64,000 nt of DNA from contig CAWATZ010000006.1 in the NCBI GenBank assembly GCA_963784995.1, positions 496,001 to 560,000 of the forward strand. Reading direction: 5' to 3'. This DNA comes from CAWATZ01 sp963784995 (GTDB taxonomy: Bacteria; Planctomycetota; Planctomycetia; Gemmatales; Gemmataceae). The notes beneath the pieces are model-generated. The model saw only the letters and a list, made by a program, of their open reading frames with translations, searched no databases and was not told where the DNA came from. The translations under genes were made by a program, and so were the position numbers. Shown piece by piece: positions 30,153 to 39,031 of this stretch (its first letter is position 1; each line of letters begins with the position of its first letter).

Positions 30153-30917
30153 TCACACCAGGCTCTCCAGCAAATACTTCAGCTTGCGAACCTCCGGCAT
30201 CATCGGCGTGGGCAGCTCGGGAAGATCGCGGATGTCCACGGTCAGGGCCCGATCGTACTGGTAGCGGCCCAGATGGGAAATGATCCGGCCATATTCGATC
30301 TCGCCCTGGCCGACGCGCACCTGGAACTGGTTGGGCCCTTTGCCCGTGTCGCGGAGCCGGACGTGGCGGACGTAGGGATAGACCTGGTCGAAGTTCTTGC
30401 CGGCGTGCGGGCCGGCGACGTAATGGCTGGGATCGAGAGTCAGCCCCAGCCCGGAAACGCGCTCGCACAGGGTGACGGCACGGTCGGGGTCTTCGGTCAG
30501 GGTGCCGGTCTCGGTCAGGACGGTCAGCTGCACGCCGTCGGCCTCGGCCAGGGCGGTCAGACGCTTGAGGCGCTCCACCTCGGCGTCCAGGGCGCTGTCG
30601 GCCGGGGCGGCCGAGAGGGTCAGGACCGGCACGGCGGTCAGCCGGGCCAGCCGGCTGACGGCCCGGAACTGGCGCGTGAACTCTTCCTCGTCCGGGGCTT
30701 CGATGTCCACGCAAAACGCCGCGGGGGTCAAACCCGGGCCCATGCGTAACCGCTGGGCAGCCAGGTTGACGTCGGCAGCGACCTCCGAGGGGCGGAGCTG
30801 GCGGCCCTGCTCCGCGATGGCCACTTCGTACTTGCTGAATTCCAGTTCGGCAATGCTTTGCAACGCCTGGTGCAGCAGCAGCCGACCAAAGCATAGGGTG
30901 GAACAAGCGACGTACAC
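30153..30917 (-). CDS. Sugar phosphate isomerase/epimerase-like TIM-barrel protein
   Basis: 254 aa. Xylose-isomerase-like AP endonuclease 2 superfamily: MYVACSTLCFGRLLL, ALAEADGVQLTVLTETGTLT with a metal-ligand Glu, GLTLDPSHYVAGPHAGKNF with Asp and His ligands, and VRHVRLRDTGKG. Members isomerise or epimerise small sugars and inositols. The substrate cannot be assigned; no sugar operon is adjacent. Confidence 0.82.
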   Translation of the reverse strand: MYVACSTLCFGRLLLHQALQSIAELEFSKYEVAIAEQGRQLRPSEVAADVNLAAQRLRMGPGLTPAAFCVDIEAPDEEEFTRQFRAVSRLARLTAVPVLTLSAAPADSALDAEVERLKRLTALAEADGVQLTVLTETGTLTEDPDRAVTLCERVSGLGLTLDPSHYVAGPHAGKNFDQVYPYVRHVRLRDTGKGPNQFQVRVGQGEIEYGRIISHLGRYQYDRALTVDIRDLPELPTPMMPEVRKLKYLLESLV

Positions 30918-30939
30918 GGCTCCCTCCGTGCGGCGATGG

Positions 30940-30996
30940 TAGGTCAGGCTTTCCAGCCTGACACGACCCGAACGTCAGGCTGGAAAGCCTGACCTA
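30940..30996. repeat. Intergenic palindrome
   Basis: TAGGTCAGGCTTTCCAGCCT and its inverse flank ACACGACCCGAACG. The following 30997-31192 shows no gene. Confidence 0.85.
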
Positions 30997-31192
30997 CTTT
31001 CGGGCTGCTGGACTATACCCCGAGTCGCCTCGCGGGGAAAGCCCAGTGTGCAGGCCCAAGCTGGTCGTGCAATCCCGAGCGCATCCGGGTAACATGCTCC
31101 ACCGCCCGACGCCTTGTTGCTCAACCCGCTCCCTGCCAGAGAGGGTTGCTGCTGTGTGTGCCGCAGCGCAATGCAATCCAATGGAGATAACC

Positions 31193-31534
31193 ATGTCCGA
31201 CTGGCGAGCCCGGGACGACTGGGCGCAGGTGATGGAGAAGGTCCTCCAGACCTTGAACCAATCCCTCCAGCGCTGCCCGGAACTGCCGCCACCACCCGCT
31301 GACCCGGCCTCGGGCCAGCCCGGGTCCTTCCCGGCCCTGGAAGTCGTGGAGCAGCGGCTGCTCCAGCTTCAGGCCATCCTCGACCAGGCGGAAGGTCAGG
31401 CGGGCGAAACCGATCGAGAACTGACCGCCGCCGCCGAGGCGCTGCGCCAGTGGCTGGGACACGAGCCAGGAGTCAGGAGTCAGGAGTCAGGGGTCAGGAG
31501 TCAGAAGAATGTTTTCCTGACTCCTGACCCCTGA
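31193..31534 (+). CDS. Small hypothetical protein whose C-terminus is encoded by a repeat
   Basis: 113 aa from ATG 31193 (GGAG 7 nt upstream). Residues 1-90 are helical and charged (MSDWRARDDWAQVMEKVLQT, then LQAILDQAEGQAGETDREL) around a Pro-rich segment. The last 23 residues (GVRSQESGVRSQ then FLTPDP) are translated from the GGAGTCAGG direct repeats and palindrome. The ancestral stop was probably lost when the repeat arrived. Function unknown. Confidence 0.6.
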   Translation: MSDWRARDDWAQVMEKVLQTLNQSLQRCPELPPPPADPASGQPGSFPALEVVEQRLLQLQAILDQAEGQAGETDRELTAAAEALRQWLGHEPGVRSQESGVRSQKNVFLTPDP

Positions 31535-31548
31535 CTCCTGACTCCTGA
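31467..31548. repeat. GGAGTCA direct repeats forming a palindrome
   Basis: CAGGAGT units repeat five times, then AAGAATGTTTTC, then the inverse CTCCTGA units. It lies inside the 3' end of the small gene. Confidence 0.88.
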
Positions 31549-31646
31549 TCTTGACTTTCCGCAACCGATTTGCCACAAGCCGGCCATTCATGAGGATCCT
31601 TGTGCCGCTGTGGCGTCCGTGGCTGACTGAAGAGTGGGGCGATACC

Positions 31647-34078
31647 ATGACCTCGAATGCGCCGATGGCTTCGTCTGACCCTCCGGGGGCCAACGCGACC
31701 GGTCGCACCTTCCGGCAATTGTGGCAAGTGCCGTTGTTTCTGCTGAGCCTGGCCCTGCTCCTGGCTGGCTGGATGAGCTATCGCTGCCGGGGCCGCTGCC
31801 TGAGCTGGGAACTGGGCAAGGAAATCAACTCGGCTCGCCACCTCTTGCAAAAGCCCGATGGCAACCTCGACCACGCCGTTGACCTGCTCGAGCGCGTGCT
31901 GCAGCAGGGCGAGGAGGTCCCCACCCGGCTCGGGGAGGTTCATTTCCTGCTGGGCACCGCCCAGCTGCGCCAGGCCGACCGGGCCGAGCCGGCCCAGGCC
32001 GCGGCCCTGTACCGGAGCGGCCGCCAGCACCTGGAGGAGGCCGAGCGCCGCGGCGTCCCGGAGGCGGACAGGGGGACTCTGCTCTATCGGCTGGCCAAGG
32101 CAGCGTTCCATACCGGGGAGGATCCGGAGAAGGTGGTGCAGATGCTGGGCAGCACCATCGACAAGGCCGAGGATCGCGAAAAGGCGGACGCCTGTGTCCT
32201 CCTCACCGAGGCCAACCTGCGCCTGCCCACGCCCAATTACCGGGCGGCCCTGGCGGCCAACGAGAAACTGCGCAAGGACGTCGCCTACGTGCCCGAGGAG
32301 GTGCTGGGTCCGGCGCGCCTCAAGGGCGGTGAACTGCTCATCAAGCTGGGCCGGTTTGACGAAGCGCAAAAAGCCCTGTCTCGCCTGGTCAACATGGGCC
32401 CCTTGATCCCCAAGAGCATCCTGGTGCGGGCCCGGCTGCTGCTGGCCCAGACCTGCGAAAACGGCAGCAACTGGCCGGAGGCCATCGGCCACTGGCGCGC
32501 CGCCCTGGCCGACGTCCCGGACAGCGCGCCGAGCATAGCCTGATCCACTACCAGATGGGCCTGTGTTATCACAAGATGGGCGACGACGGCAAAGCGCTGG
32601 CCGAATGGGCCGAGTGCTGCAAGACGTCGCCGGGCCGGGAGGGCCAGATGGGCCCGGAGGGCCAGGCCGCCGCCCTGGCCATGGCGGAGATCTACCTATC
32701 TGCAAATGACCCCCGGTTGGAATATGCCAACGAGGCGTTGAGCCAGGCGATGAATGGCGTCACCCCGCCGATGGAGTGGAAGAACAATCTGGTAGACCTG
32801 GCCAGGGTCCGCGCCATCTTCGAGCTGGCGTGCCGGAAGGATCGCGAGGCCGGCAAGTTCGAGCTGGCCCGGGACGCGGTCACGCTGTACGAAAAGATCG
32901 CGGAGCCGGCCCGGCCTCCGCTGGTCAAGGCCGAGATCCTGGCCGACTGGGGTCGAGCCCGCCGCGTCCAGGCCCAGCTGCGCAAGGACCCCGAGGATCA
33001 GCAGAAAGAAGAAGAGGAGGCCCGGGAGCTGTTCCGCCGGGCCGGGGCCGCCTACGAGAGCGCCGCCACCAAGGCGGCCGCGCCCGACGCCCAGGCCGAC
33101 CTGCTCTGGCAGGCCGCCCTCTGTTCGCGCGACGCTCTGGACAACGCCCAGGTCATCGTGCTGCTCAACCGCTTCCTCAAGGTCAACACCCGGGGCGAAC
33201 GCCGCGGCGAGGGCTGGTGGCTGCTCGGCGAAGCCCATCGGCAGGAAAAGCAGCTCAACGATGCCAAGGGGGCCTACGAGCAGTGCCTCCTGGCGCTTCC
33301 GTCCCGGTTCGCTTACCGGGCCCAGTATCAGCTCGCCCTCTTTGCACGAGAACAGGGCCAGGTCGATCAGGCCGCGGAGATCCTCAGAGAAAACCTCAAG
33401 CGGCTGCGCCAGGACCCCAACGCCGACGCCGACGCCCGCGAAAAAACGCAGTTTACCCTGGGTCAGATCTACTTCCAGCAAAAGAAGTACGAGGACGTCA
33501 TTCGCCAGCTGGAGGAGGCCCTGGGGCTGTTCCCGAACAGTCCCGAGACGACGCTGTCTCACTTTCAGCTGGCCCAGGCCTATCGCCAGCGGGCCATCCA
33601 GATGAACCAGGACTACCTCAACAGCAAGTCCAAGGACCCCCAGTCGCGGGAACATTTCTGGAAGGAGTACCGCAACTATCTGCAGAAGGCCGCCCACGAG
33701 TTCTACGACCTGGCCCTGCTGCTCGACGACAAACGGGAAACGCGAAACGCCCTGACCGCGGAGGGATGCATTGACGTGCCTTTCCAGGCAGCCGAGTGCC
33801 ATTTCTACCTGGGCAAGTACGAGGAGGCCCTGGGGTGGTACGCATCGCTGGCCAAACGCCACGAGCACCATCCCGAGGGACTCAAGGCCCTGGCCGGCAC
33901 CGTTCGCTGCCTGGCGGCGCTGAAACGCCAGGAAGAAGTGACCGCCCAACTGGCGAAGATCCGCGACGCTCTGGGCGAAATCGAGGAACCACAGCGCAAA
34001 GCCTGGGAAGAGTGGATTCACAACGCCGATCCGCGGAAGCTGCCGGTCGCCCCGCCTTCCAACCAGGGACAGCGCTGA
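31647..34078 (+). CDS. Large membrane-anchored TPR protein (one frameshift)
   Basis: An N-terminal membrane helix (VPLFLLSLALLLAGWM) is followed by many tetratricopeptide-like repeats, for example HAVDLLERVLQQGEEVPTRL, EGWWLLGEAHRQEKQLNDAK and HFQLAQAYRQRAIQMNQ. Near 32527 the frame is lost (the first part ends DSAPSIA), but the other frame reads EHSLIHYQMGLCYHKMGDDG without break to 34078. Corrected length is about 810 aa. Probably an assembly indel. A scaffold role is likely; no enzyme domain is seen. Confidence 0.8.
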
Positions 34079-34097
34079 ACACGCAGGCTTCGCGCGG

Positions 34098-34316
34098 CTA
34101 CTTCTTGCCGTAGGTGTCTTTCCATTCCTCGTACCAGGCCATCTGGATGGCTTCCAGCTTCTTTTCGTTGGACTCCTCGGGCTTCCCCTCGAAGTCCTCC
34201 AGGTCGAGGATCCACTTGTACATGTCGGTGAAGCGCACGGTCAGCGGATCGAGCGTGTCGTATTTCTCGAACAGCAGCACGCCGATCTCCTCGGTATCGT
34301 TCCAGTTCAGTCCCAT
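34098..34316 (-). CDS. iscX: IscX, Fe-S cluster assembly regulator
   Basis: 72 aa, near the family length of 66. GLNWNDTEEIGVLLFEKY, LDPLTVRFTDMYKWILDLED and SNEKKLEAIQMAWYEEW reproduce the IscX signature, including the acidic surface that binds IscS and iron. It ends the isc operon, 18 bp after hscA. The long upstream frame extension has no family support; the chosen ATG has GGAGAAACG before it. Confidence 0.93.
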   Translation of the reverse strand: MGLNWNDTEEIGVLLFEKYDTLDPLTVRFTDMYKWILDLEDFEGKPEESNEKKLEAIQMAWYEEWKDTYGKK

Positions 34317-34333
34317 GATCGTTTCTCCGGGTG

Positions 34334-36170
34334 TCACAGCTTTTTCGGATCGACTTCGGCCATGGTCCGATCCTTGAGGGTAGCCCGGACCACGCTGTTC
34401 ATCAGCCGTTCGGCCAGCGGCATCGTGGCCGCGTTCAGCTCGTCCAGGGCCTGCTGCAGCTGATTGCCATCCTCTGTCTTGATTGTCTCGCGAACCCGTG
34501 CGATGGCGCTTTCGATGCACTGCCGCTGCTCGGGTGCCAGATTAGCCCCTTCGGTCGTCAGTCCCTTCTCGGTGTGGCGCAGGTCGCCCTCGGCCTTGTT
34601 GCGCAGTTCGATCAGCCGGCGAGCGGCGAAGTCCTCGCGGGCATGCTCGACGCTTTCCAGCACCATGCGCTCGATCTCGTCGCTGGTCAGGCCATGACTC
34701 GGCTGCACGGTGACCTTGGCCTCCTGGCCGCTGCGCTGTTCGCGGGCGGACACGGTCAGCAGGCCGTTGGCGTCGATCAGGAAGGTCACGTCGATCTGGG
34801 CCAGCTGGGCCGGCATCGGCGGGATGCCGCTCAGACGGAACCGGCCCAGGCTGCGACAATCCTTCGTCAGCTCGCGTTCGCCCTGGTAGATGTTGACGTC
34901 GACTCCCGTCTGGCCATCGACAAAGGTGGTGAAGCGCTCGGTGGCACGGGCGGGAATGGTGGTATTGCGGTGGATCAGCTTGCTGACCGCGCCGCCGAGC
35001 GTCTCGATGCCCAGCGACAGCGGCACCACGTCCAGCAGCAGCATGTGCCGGCGGCCGCCGGTCAGGATGTCCGCCTGGATGGCCGCTCCCATCGCCACGA
35101 CCTCGTCGGGGTTCAGCTCCGGTGTGCGGCTTGCGGCCAAAGAACTGCTCGACCCGCTGCCGGACGTAGGGAATTCGCGTCGAGCCGCCGACCAGGACCA
35201 CCTCGTTGATGTCCTTTGTGGTCAGCTCCGCGTCACGCAGGGCGGAGCGGCACTTCTCCAGGCTGCGATCGATGAACGGCTTGAGCATCTCCTCCAGCTC
35301 GGCCCGGGTGAAGGTTCGGCGGTAGTTGAGCTTGCGAGCCGGCAGATCAATGCGAAACTCCGCCGTCTCGCTGGAGGACAGGGCGATCTTGACGCGCTCG
35401 GCCTGATCGCGGAGATATTGCAGCAACTCCGGATCGCGTTTCGACGTATCCTGCCCGATGTCCCGCGCCGCCACCCCCATCAGGGCCCGATCGAAGTCGT
35501 CGCCGCCCAGGTGCGTGTCTCCGTTGGTGCTGAGGACCTTGAAGACGCCGTCCTTGATCGACAGGATGGAGCAATCGAACGTCCCGCCGCCCAGGTCGTA
35601 GACGGCCACGGTCCCCGAACGCTGCTGATCCAGCCCGTACGCCAGGGCCGCGGCGGTCGGCTCGTTGATGATGCGCAGCACGTCCAGGCCCGCGATCCGG
35701 CCGGCGTCGCGGGTCGCCTGCCGCTGGCTATCGTCGAAGTAGGCCGGCACCGTGATGACCGCCCTGGTCGGATTGCCGGATCGGCGGCGAACCTCGGTCA
35801 GGATCAGGGCCGAGAGTTCCTCTGGAGTGTGTTCGTGCCCGGCGATCTTGACGTGCAGCACCTTCCGGCCCGCCTCGACCTCGCGCTCCACCACCTGATA
35901 GGGGATCAGCGGCAGCTCGCGTTGCAGGTCGGCCAGGGTTCGGCCCATCAGGCGCTTGACGCTGTAAACGGTGTGTTCGGGGTCGCTCAGACAGCGCTGC
36001 CGGGCGCTGCTGCCGACCAGGACGCTGCCGTCGTCGTGGAAGCTGATCACGCTGGGCACCAGGGCCGTGCCGCTCTCGTCGCGCACCACCACCGGTTTGC
36101 CCTTGTCCATGTACGCCGCGAGGCTGAAGGTCGTTCCCAGGTCGATTCCAATGACGGTCGGTAAAGGCAT
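34334..36170 (-). CDS. hscA: HscA, Hsp70-type chaperone for Fe-S assembly (one frameshift)
   Basis: DnaK-family ATPase that, with HscB, releases clusters from IscU. IGIDLGTTFSLAAYMDKG, YFDDSQRQATRDAGRIAG, INEPTAAALAYGLD, VYDLGGGTFDCSIL and VVLVGGSTRIPYVR are the ATPase signatures. The substrate domain carries DVVPLSLGIETLGG. Near 35120 (KPHT then PELNPDEVVAMGAAIQADIL in the other frame) one base is out, giving a corrected length of about 611 aa, normal for HscA. Assignment as HscA rather than DnaK rests on isc context and the shorter C-terminus. Confidence 0.92.
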
Positions 36171-36274
36171 TCTGATTCGTTCCCGGAGCGAAGATTCATG
36201 ATGTCAAGCAATCACGGCTGAGGAGGATCCTGCGAATTGAGGGCTGATCCGATACTGGTAGGGAAGGGCTAAAT

Positions 36275-36346
36275 GGGCGCTACTGGACTCGGACCAGTGA
36301 CCCCTTCGGTGTAAGCGAAGTGCTCTACCAACTGAGCTAAGCGCCC
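36275..36346 (-). tRNA. tRNA-Val (anticodon TAC)
   Basis: 72-nt cloverleaf: acceptor GGGCGCT / AGCGCCC, D-arm GCTCAGTTGGTAGAGC, anticodon stem-loop TTCGCTTACACCGAA, T-arm CTGGTCCGAGTCCAG. No CCA is encoded. It sits inside the isc operon between hscB and hscA, on the same strand. 36171-36274 shows only the hscA leader. Confidence 0.97.
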
Positions 36347-36359
36347 TCCAGCAATTGAG

Positions 36360-36521
36360 CTAACGATCCAGAATCACGAAAATCCCTGCAGCTATTGCCA
36401 GCGTTCCCATGATCCAAGGCGGAATGACCAGACCGGTGGGGATCAACATCAGCCCTGTCAGGATCAACCAGATCCCAAGGAGAATCGCACCCAACCTTCT
36501 CGGAATCGGAATCGATGCCAT
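36360..36521 (-). CDS. Small two-helix membrane protein
   Basis: 53 aa: MASIPIPRRLGAILLGIWLI and the following residues form two hydrophobic helices separated by a proline-containing turn, ending AAGIFVILDR. AAAGGAG stands 8 nt before the ATG. It begins 14 bp after hscB ends and stops 14 bp before the tRNA-Val, so it is likely transcribed with the isc operon. Function unknown; it may be an unrelated passenger. Good ribosome site and regular codon use argue that it is real. Confidence 0.65.
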   Translation of the reverse strand: MASIPIPRRLGAILLGIWLILTGLMLIPTGLVIPPWIMGTLAIAAGIFVILDR

Positions 36522-36535
36522 CCCTGCAACTCCTT

Positions 36536-37078
36536 TCAGTCCGCTCGCAGATCGCGCAGCAGACCCTGGACGTATCGAGCCGTGTTAAGGATACGCCGGA
36601 CCTGCACCAGCGCTCCTTGCCGACCGGGATCATTCCCGGCCATCTTCTCCAGCCGGCCAAACGTTTCCCTCAACTGACCGACCAGCCCCTCGCTCCGTTG
36701 AACCAGTTGCTTCTCCATCCCCTGCCGGCCTGGCGAATCGTGGCCCTGCTCGCGCAGCTCCTCGATCTCCATCCGCAGCTCCAGCATCTCCTCCAGGAAA
36801 TCCGGGGCCATGTCCTTGACCTCGGCCGCGCTGGGACCGCCCAGAAGCCCAAGCAAATACTCGGCCCGGCGAAAGGGCTGCCGCAGGGTCGAGTAAGCGT
36901 CGTTGAGGGCCGCGGTCATTTCAATGCTGACCCGCTGCTCCGAGGACGAGGACTGCTGGTGGTAGTCCGGATGCAGCGCCCGGCTGCGTGCCAGGTAGTT
37001 GCGTTCGATCTCGCTCAGGTCGAGGTCGAATCGGGCCGGCAAACCCAGCAGTTCAAAGTGGGTCGGAGTCGCGGACAT
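36536..37078 (-). CDS. hscB: HscB, J-domain co-chaperone for Fe-S assembly
   Basis: 180 aa from ATG 37078. The N-terminal J domain THFELLGLPARFDLDLSEIE and SRALHPDYH carries the HPD tripeptide that stimulates HscA. The C-terminal three-helix IscU-binding region includes PDFLEEMLELRMEIEEL. A longer upstream frame would read through the palindrome and is rejected. Order iscA-hscB-hscA is as in proteobacterial isc operons. Confidence 0.93.
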   Translation of the reverse strand: MSATPTHFELLGLPARFDLDLSEIERNYLARSRALHPDYHQQSSSSEQRVSIEMTAALNDAYSTLRQPFRRAEYLLGLLGGPSAAEVKDMAPDFLEEMLELRMEIEELREQGHDSPGRQGMEKQLVQRSEGLVGQLRETFGRLEKMAGNDPGRQGALVQVRRILNTARYVQGLLRDLRAD

Positions 37079-37099
37079 CACGCACCGAAAACCAGGATG

Positions 37100-37166
37100 C
37101 GTTAGCCGCGACGCGCAGCGGAGCGCGTTGGCGAATCCCGCGCTCCGCTGCGCGTCGCGGCTAACG
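37100..37166. repeat. Palindrome between iscA and hscB
   Basis: CGTTAGCCGCGACGCGCAGC with its inverse and a TTGGCGAATCC centre. Being inside an operon it may stabilise or attenuate mRNA rather than end transcription. Confidence 0.85.
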
Positions 37167-37173
37167 GAGACGC

Positions 37174-37524
37174 TCACATCGAGAACGAGCTACCGCAGCC
37201 GCAGGTGCTCTTGGCACTGGGGTTGCTGATGCTGAAGCCGCGCCGGTTCAGGTGCGGCTCGTCGTGGAAATCGACCTGCGCGCCGTCCAGGTAGAGCAGG
37301 CTGCGCTTGTCCACCACCACGGGGATGCCGTGGAACTCGAAGACCTCGTCGAGCTTGTCGTTGACGGCCGGGTCGAGGTCCAGCTTGTGCTGGAAGCCGC
37401 TGCAGCCGCCGCCCACCACGCGAAGACGCAGGTAGATCTTCTCCGGCATCGAGCCCGCTTCCTGCTGCTCCGAGATGATGCGCTTGACTTCGCCAGCCGC
37501 CTTCTCTGTCACAACGATTGCCAT
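37174..37524 (-). CDS. iscA: IscA, A-type Fe-S carrier
   Basis: 116 aa. It has the three conserved cysteines Cys41 (GGGCSGFQHKLDL), Cys108 and Cys110 (TCGCGSSFSM) that bind iron or a cluster. The N-terminus MAIVVTEKAAGEVKRI is typical. An ErpA-type assignment is possible; the operon position favours IscA. It follows iscU by 78 bp with AAAGGA before the ATG. Confidence 0.93.
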   Translation of the reverse strand: MAIVVTEKAAGEVKRIISEQQEAGSMPEKIYLRLRVVGGGCSGFQHKLDLDPAVNDKLDEVFEFHGIPVVVDKRSLLYLDGAQVDFHDEPHLNRRGFSISNPSAKSTCGCGSSFSM

Positions 37525-37602
37525 GAGTATCGATCCTTTCTTGCAAGTGAATCCGGTCCGGGTCTTGTGGCATCCGCCCGGCCGGGTTTAACTGTCATGT
37601 TC

Positions 37603-38986
37603 TCAGACCACGGCCGGCTGGGCCTCAGCCGGGGCCTGCTGTTTCTGCTGATAGTCCTTGATGGCCGCCTTGATGGCGTCCTCGGCCAGCACCGAGCAGT
37701 GAACCTTCACCGGAGGCAGGCTCAGCTCCTCGACAATGGCCGTGTTGCGGATGGCCATCGCTTCCTCGATGGTCTTGCCCTTGAGCCATTCGGTCGCCAG
37801 GCTGCTGGAGGCAATGGCACTGCCGCAGCCGAAGGTCTTGAACTTCGCGTCCTCGATCCGCCCCGTGATCGGATCGACCTTAATTTGCAGCTTCATGACG
37901 TCCTAGCTGTTACTTTTGTGACCCGCGACGGGCGGGCGGGCAGCCATTTCTGTCTGCCTCTGCATGTCACCATGCAGGTCGGACTGTGTCTTCACTCGCC
38001 GAAGCGAGGCCCTGCGTGCAGTCTCTGAGGGGGCGCGACCGGCGCCTTCCCTGCAAGTTGTCTCTGTTGCGGCATTTTTACCAAAACCAAAGCCACAGTG
38101 CGTCTTGAGAATGTAATAGATCAGGTAGTAGCTCGTCTTGTACTCGCGGGCAATCTCGCTGCACGACTTCCCTTCCGACCCGAAGAGGTTGCCAATCCGC
38201 TCGTAATGAGGCTTCCAATCCCTGAAGGTCGTGCCTCGATTTTCGAGTGGAATCCACTTGTACGCCAGGCATTCGACTGGACACTCGCCCACGTAGTCGT
38301 AGAACCGATCGATGCTTTTCTGCCGTACTCGGATTCGCTTGCTTGCCAGGAACCGACTTTCAATACCGACCTGAACGAGCAAGGATTGCAAGAACTCAAC
38401 CTCCTCGCGAGTAAAGGAATCCGTACACAAAACCAACTGCCCACCACTGCGACTGGTCGAACAGGATCCATCGCAGAGAAACCAGTGCAAAACGAACTCT
38501 GCCGACACCCTCAGATCACCAGGCACAACCTTGCGACCATCCCGATACCACCTCTGGCGGAGGGTTGCATATTCAGGATGGGACAGGGTCCTCAGCTCAG
38601 AGCAACGGTACTGTTTTCCGGTTCGCTTGTCCGGCTGCCGAATCCGATCTCGGACTCGCTCGGCCGGATAGCCAAGCAGACCCGCGACGTAAACCACATA
38701 CTCCCGGTGATCCGCACACTGCCCAAAATAGAGCAGGTTTTGGTTCCTGGGTACGTAGGCGTCGCTGATCAGCAACCCGTCCAGCACATTGCTCCGTGTC
38801 TGGTCAAACATTGGTATCCGCAACTTAACGAGAGTTTCTCGCATATAGCAGAGTTACGTGGCAACGTTACTTACCACATTCCGGGGCGCCGACGATGCCG
38901 GTGCCCACGGTCGGATCCGCGCGGTCGAAGCTGCCGACGTTGCGGGGGTTGTTGTAGTGATCGAGAACCTTACTGCTGTATGCCAT
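37603..38986 (-). CDS. iscU: IscU, Fe-S scaffold, interrupted by a group I intron
   Basis: Exon 1 is 38986-38873 (38 codons, MAYSSKVLDHYNNPRNVGSF ... APECG). Exon 2 is 37902-37603 (99 codons, DVMKLQIKVDPITG ... AQPAVV). Spliced, they give 137 aa with Cys37, Asp39, Cys64, His106 and Cys107 plus the HscA-recognition motif LPPVK at 100-104, all matching E. coli IscU. Without splicing the exon 1 frame stops after two codons (AAG TAA), so removal of the intron is required for a functional scaffold. AAAGGAGGT precedes the start. IscS lies directly upstream, iscA downstream. Confidence 0.95.
37903..38844 (-). CDS. LAGLIDADG homing endonuclease of the iscU intron
   Basis: 313 aa in the maximal frame. 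Two LAGLIDADG motifs are present: VLDGLLISDAYV (20-31, catalytic Asp28) and VLHWFLCDGSC (118-128, Asp125), so it should act as a monomer. TDSFTREEVEFLQSLLVQVG and KSIDRFYDYVG fit the LAGLIDADG_2 family. Residues 225-250 (GKSCSEIAREYKTSYYLIYY) look like an added helix-turn-helix. The tail from about residue 257 is translated from the intron core, and the stop codon is the last three bases of the intron. There is no clear Shine-Dalgarno; translation may re-initiate after the early stop of exon 1, 22 nt upstream. Confidence 0.88.
   Translation of the reverse strand: MRETLVKLRIPMFDQTRSNVLDGLLISDAYVPRNQNLLYFGQCADHREYVVYVAGLLGYPAERVRDRIRQPDKRTGKQYRCSELRTLSHPEYATLRQRWYRDGRKVVPGDLRVSAEFVLHWFLCDGSCSTSRSGGQLVLCTDSFTREEVEFLQSLLVQVGIESRFLASKRIRVRQKSIDRFYDYVGECPVECLAYKWIPLENRGTTFRDWKPHYERIGNLFGSEGKSCSEIAREYKTSYYLIYYILKTHCGFGFGKNAATETTCREGAGRAPSETARRASLRRVKTQSDLHGDMQRQTEMAARPPVAGHKSNS
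37903..38872 (-). mobile_element. Group I intron in iscU
   Basis: 970 nt. The 5' exon ends in U, and its last five bases GUGGU pair with intron GCCAC ten bases further on to form P1 with the required U.G wobble. The 3' exon begins GACGU, which pairs with ACGUU just before the P1 strand (P10). The intron ends in G. Near the 3' end, CAGAGACUG ... ACACAGUCC forms P7 (GACUG/CAGUC) resembling the cyanobacterial tRNA-Leu intron core, with a CUCGCUUCGGCGAG hairpin between as P8, and further P9-type hairpins. The coding part lies between P1 and the core. Subgroup not assigned. Confidence 0.88.
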
Positions 38987-39031
38987 GTCCGGCAAACCTC
39001 CTTTGGAAAACAAGGGTTGACTAGCGCTCGC

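Noticed and set aside
31467..31548. CRISPR array.
   Set aside because: Units are 7 bp, contiguous and without spacers; the second half is simply the inverse of the first.
34317..34520. N-terminal extension of iscX.
   Set aside because: It overlaps hscA in another frame and has no similarity to IscX, which begins at MGLNW.
37597..38986. The iscU insertion could be an intein.
   Set aside because: The frame stops two codons after the junction, no Cys/Ser first residue or HN-Cys end is present, and group I P1/P10 pairings fit the borders exactly.
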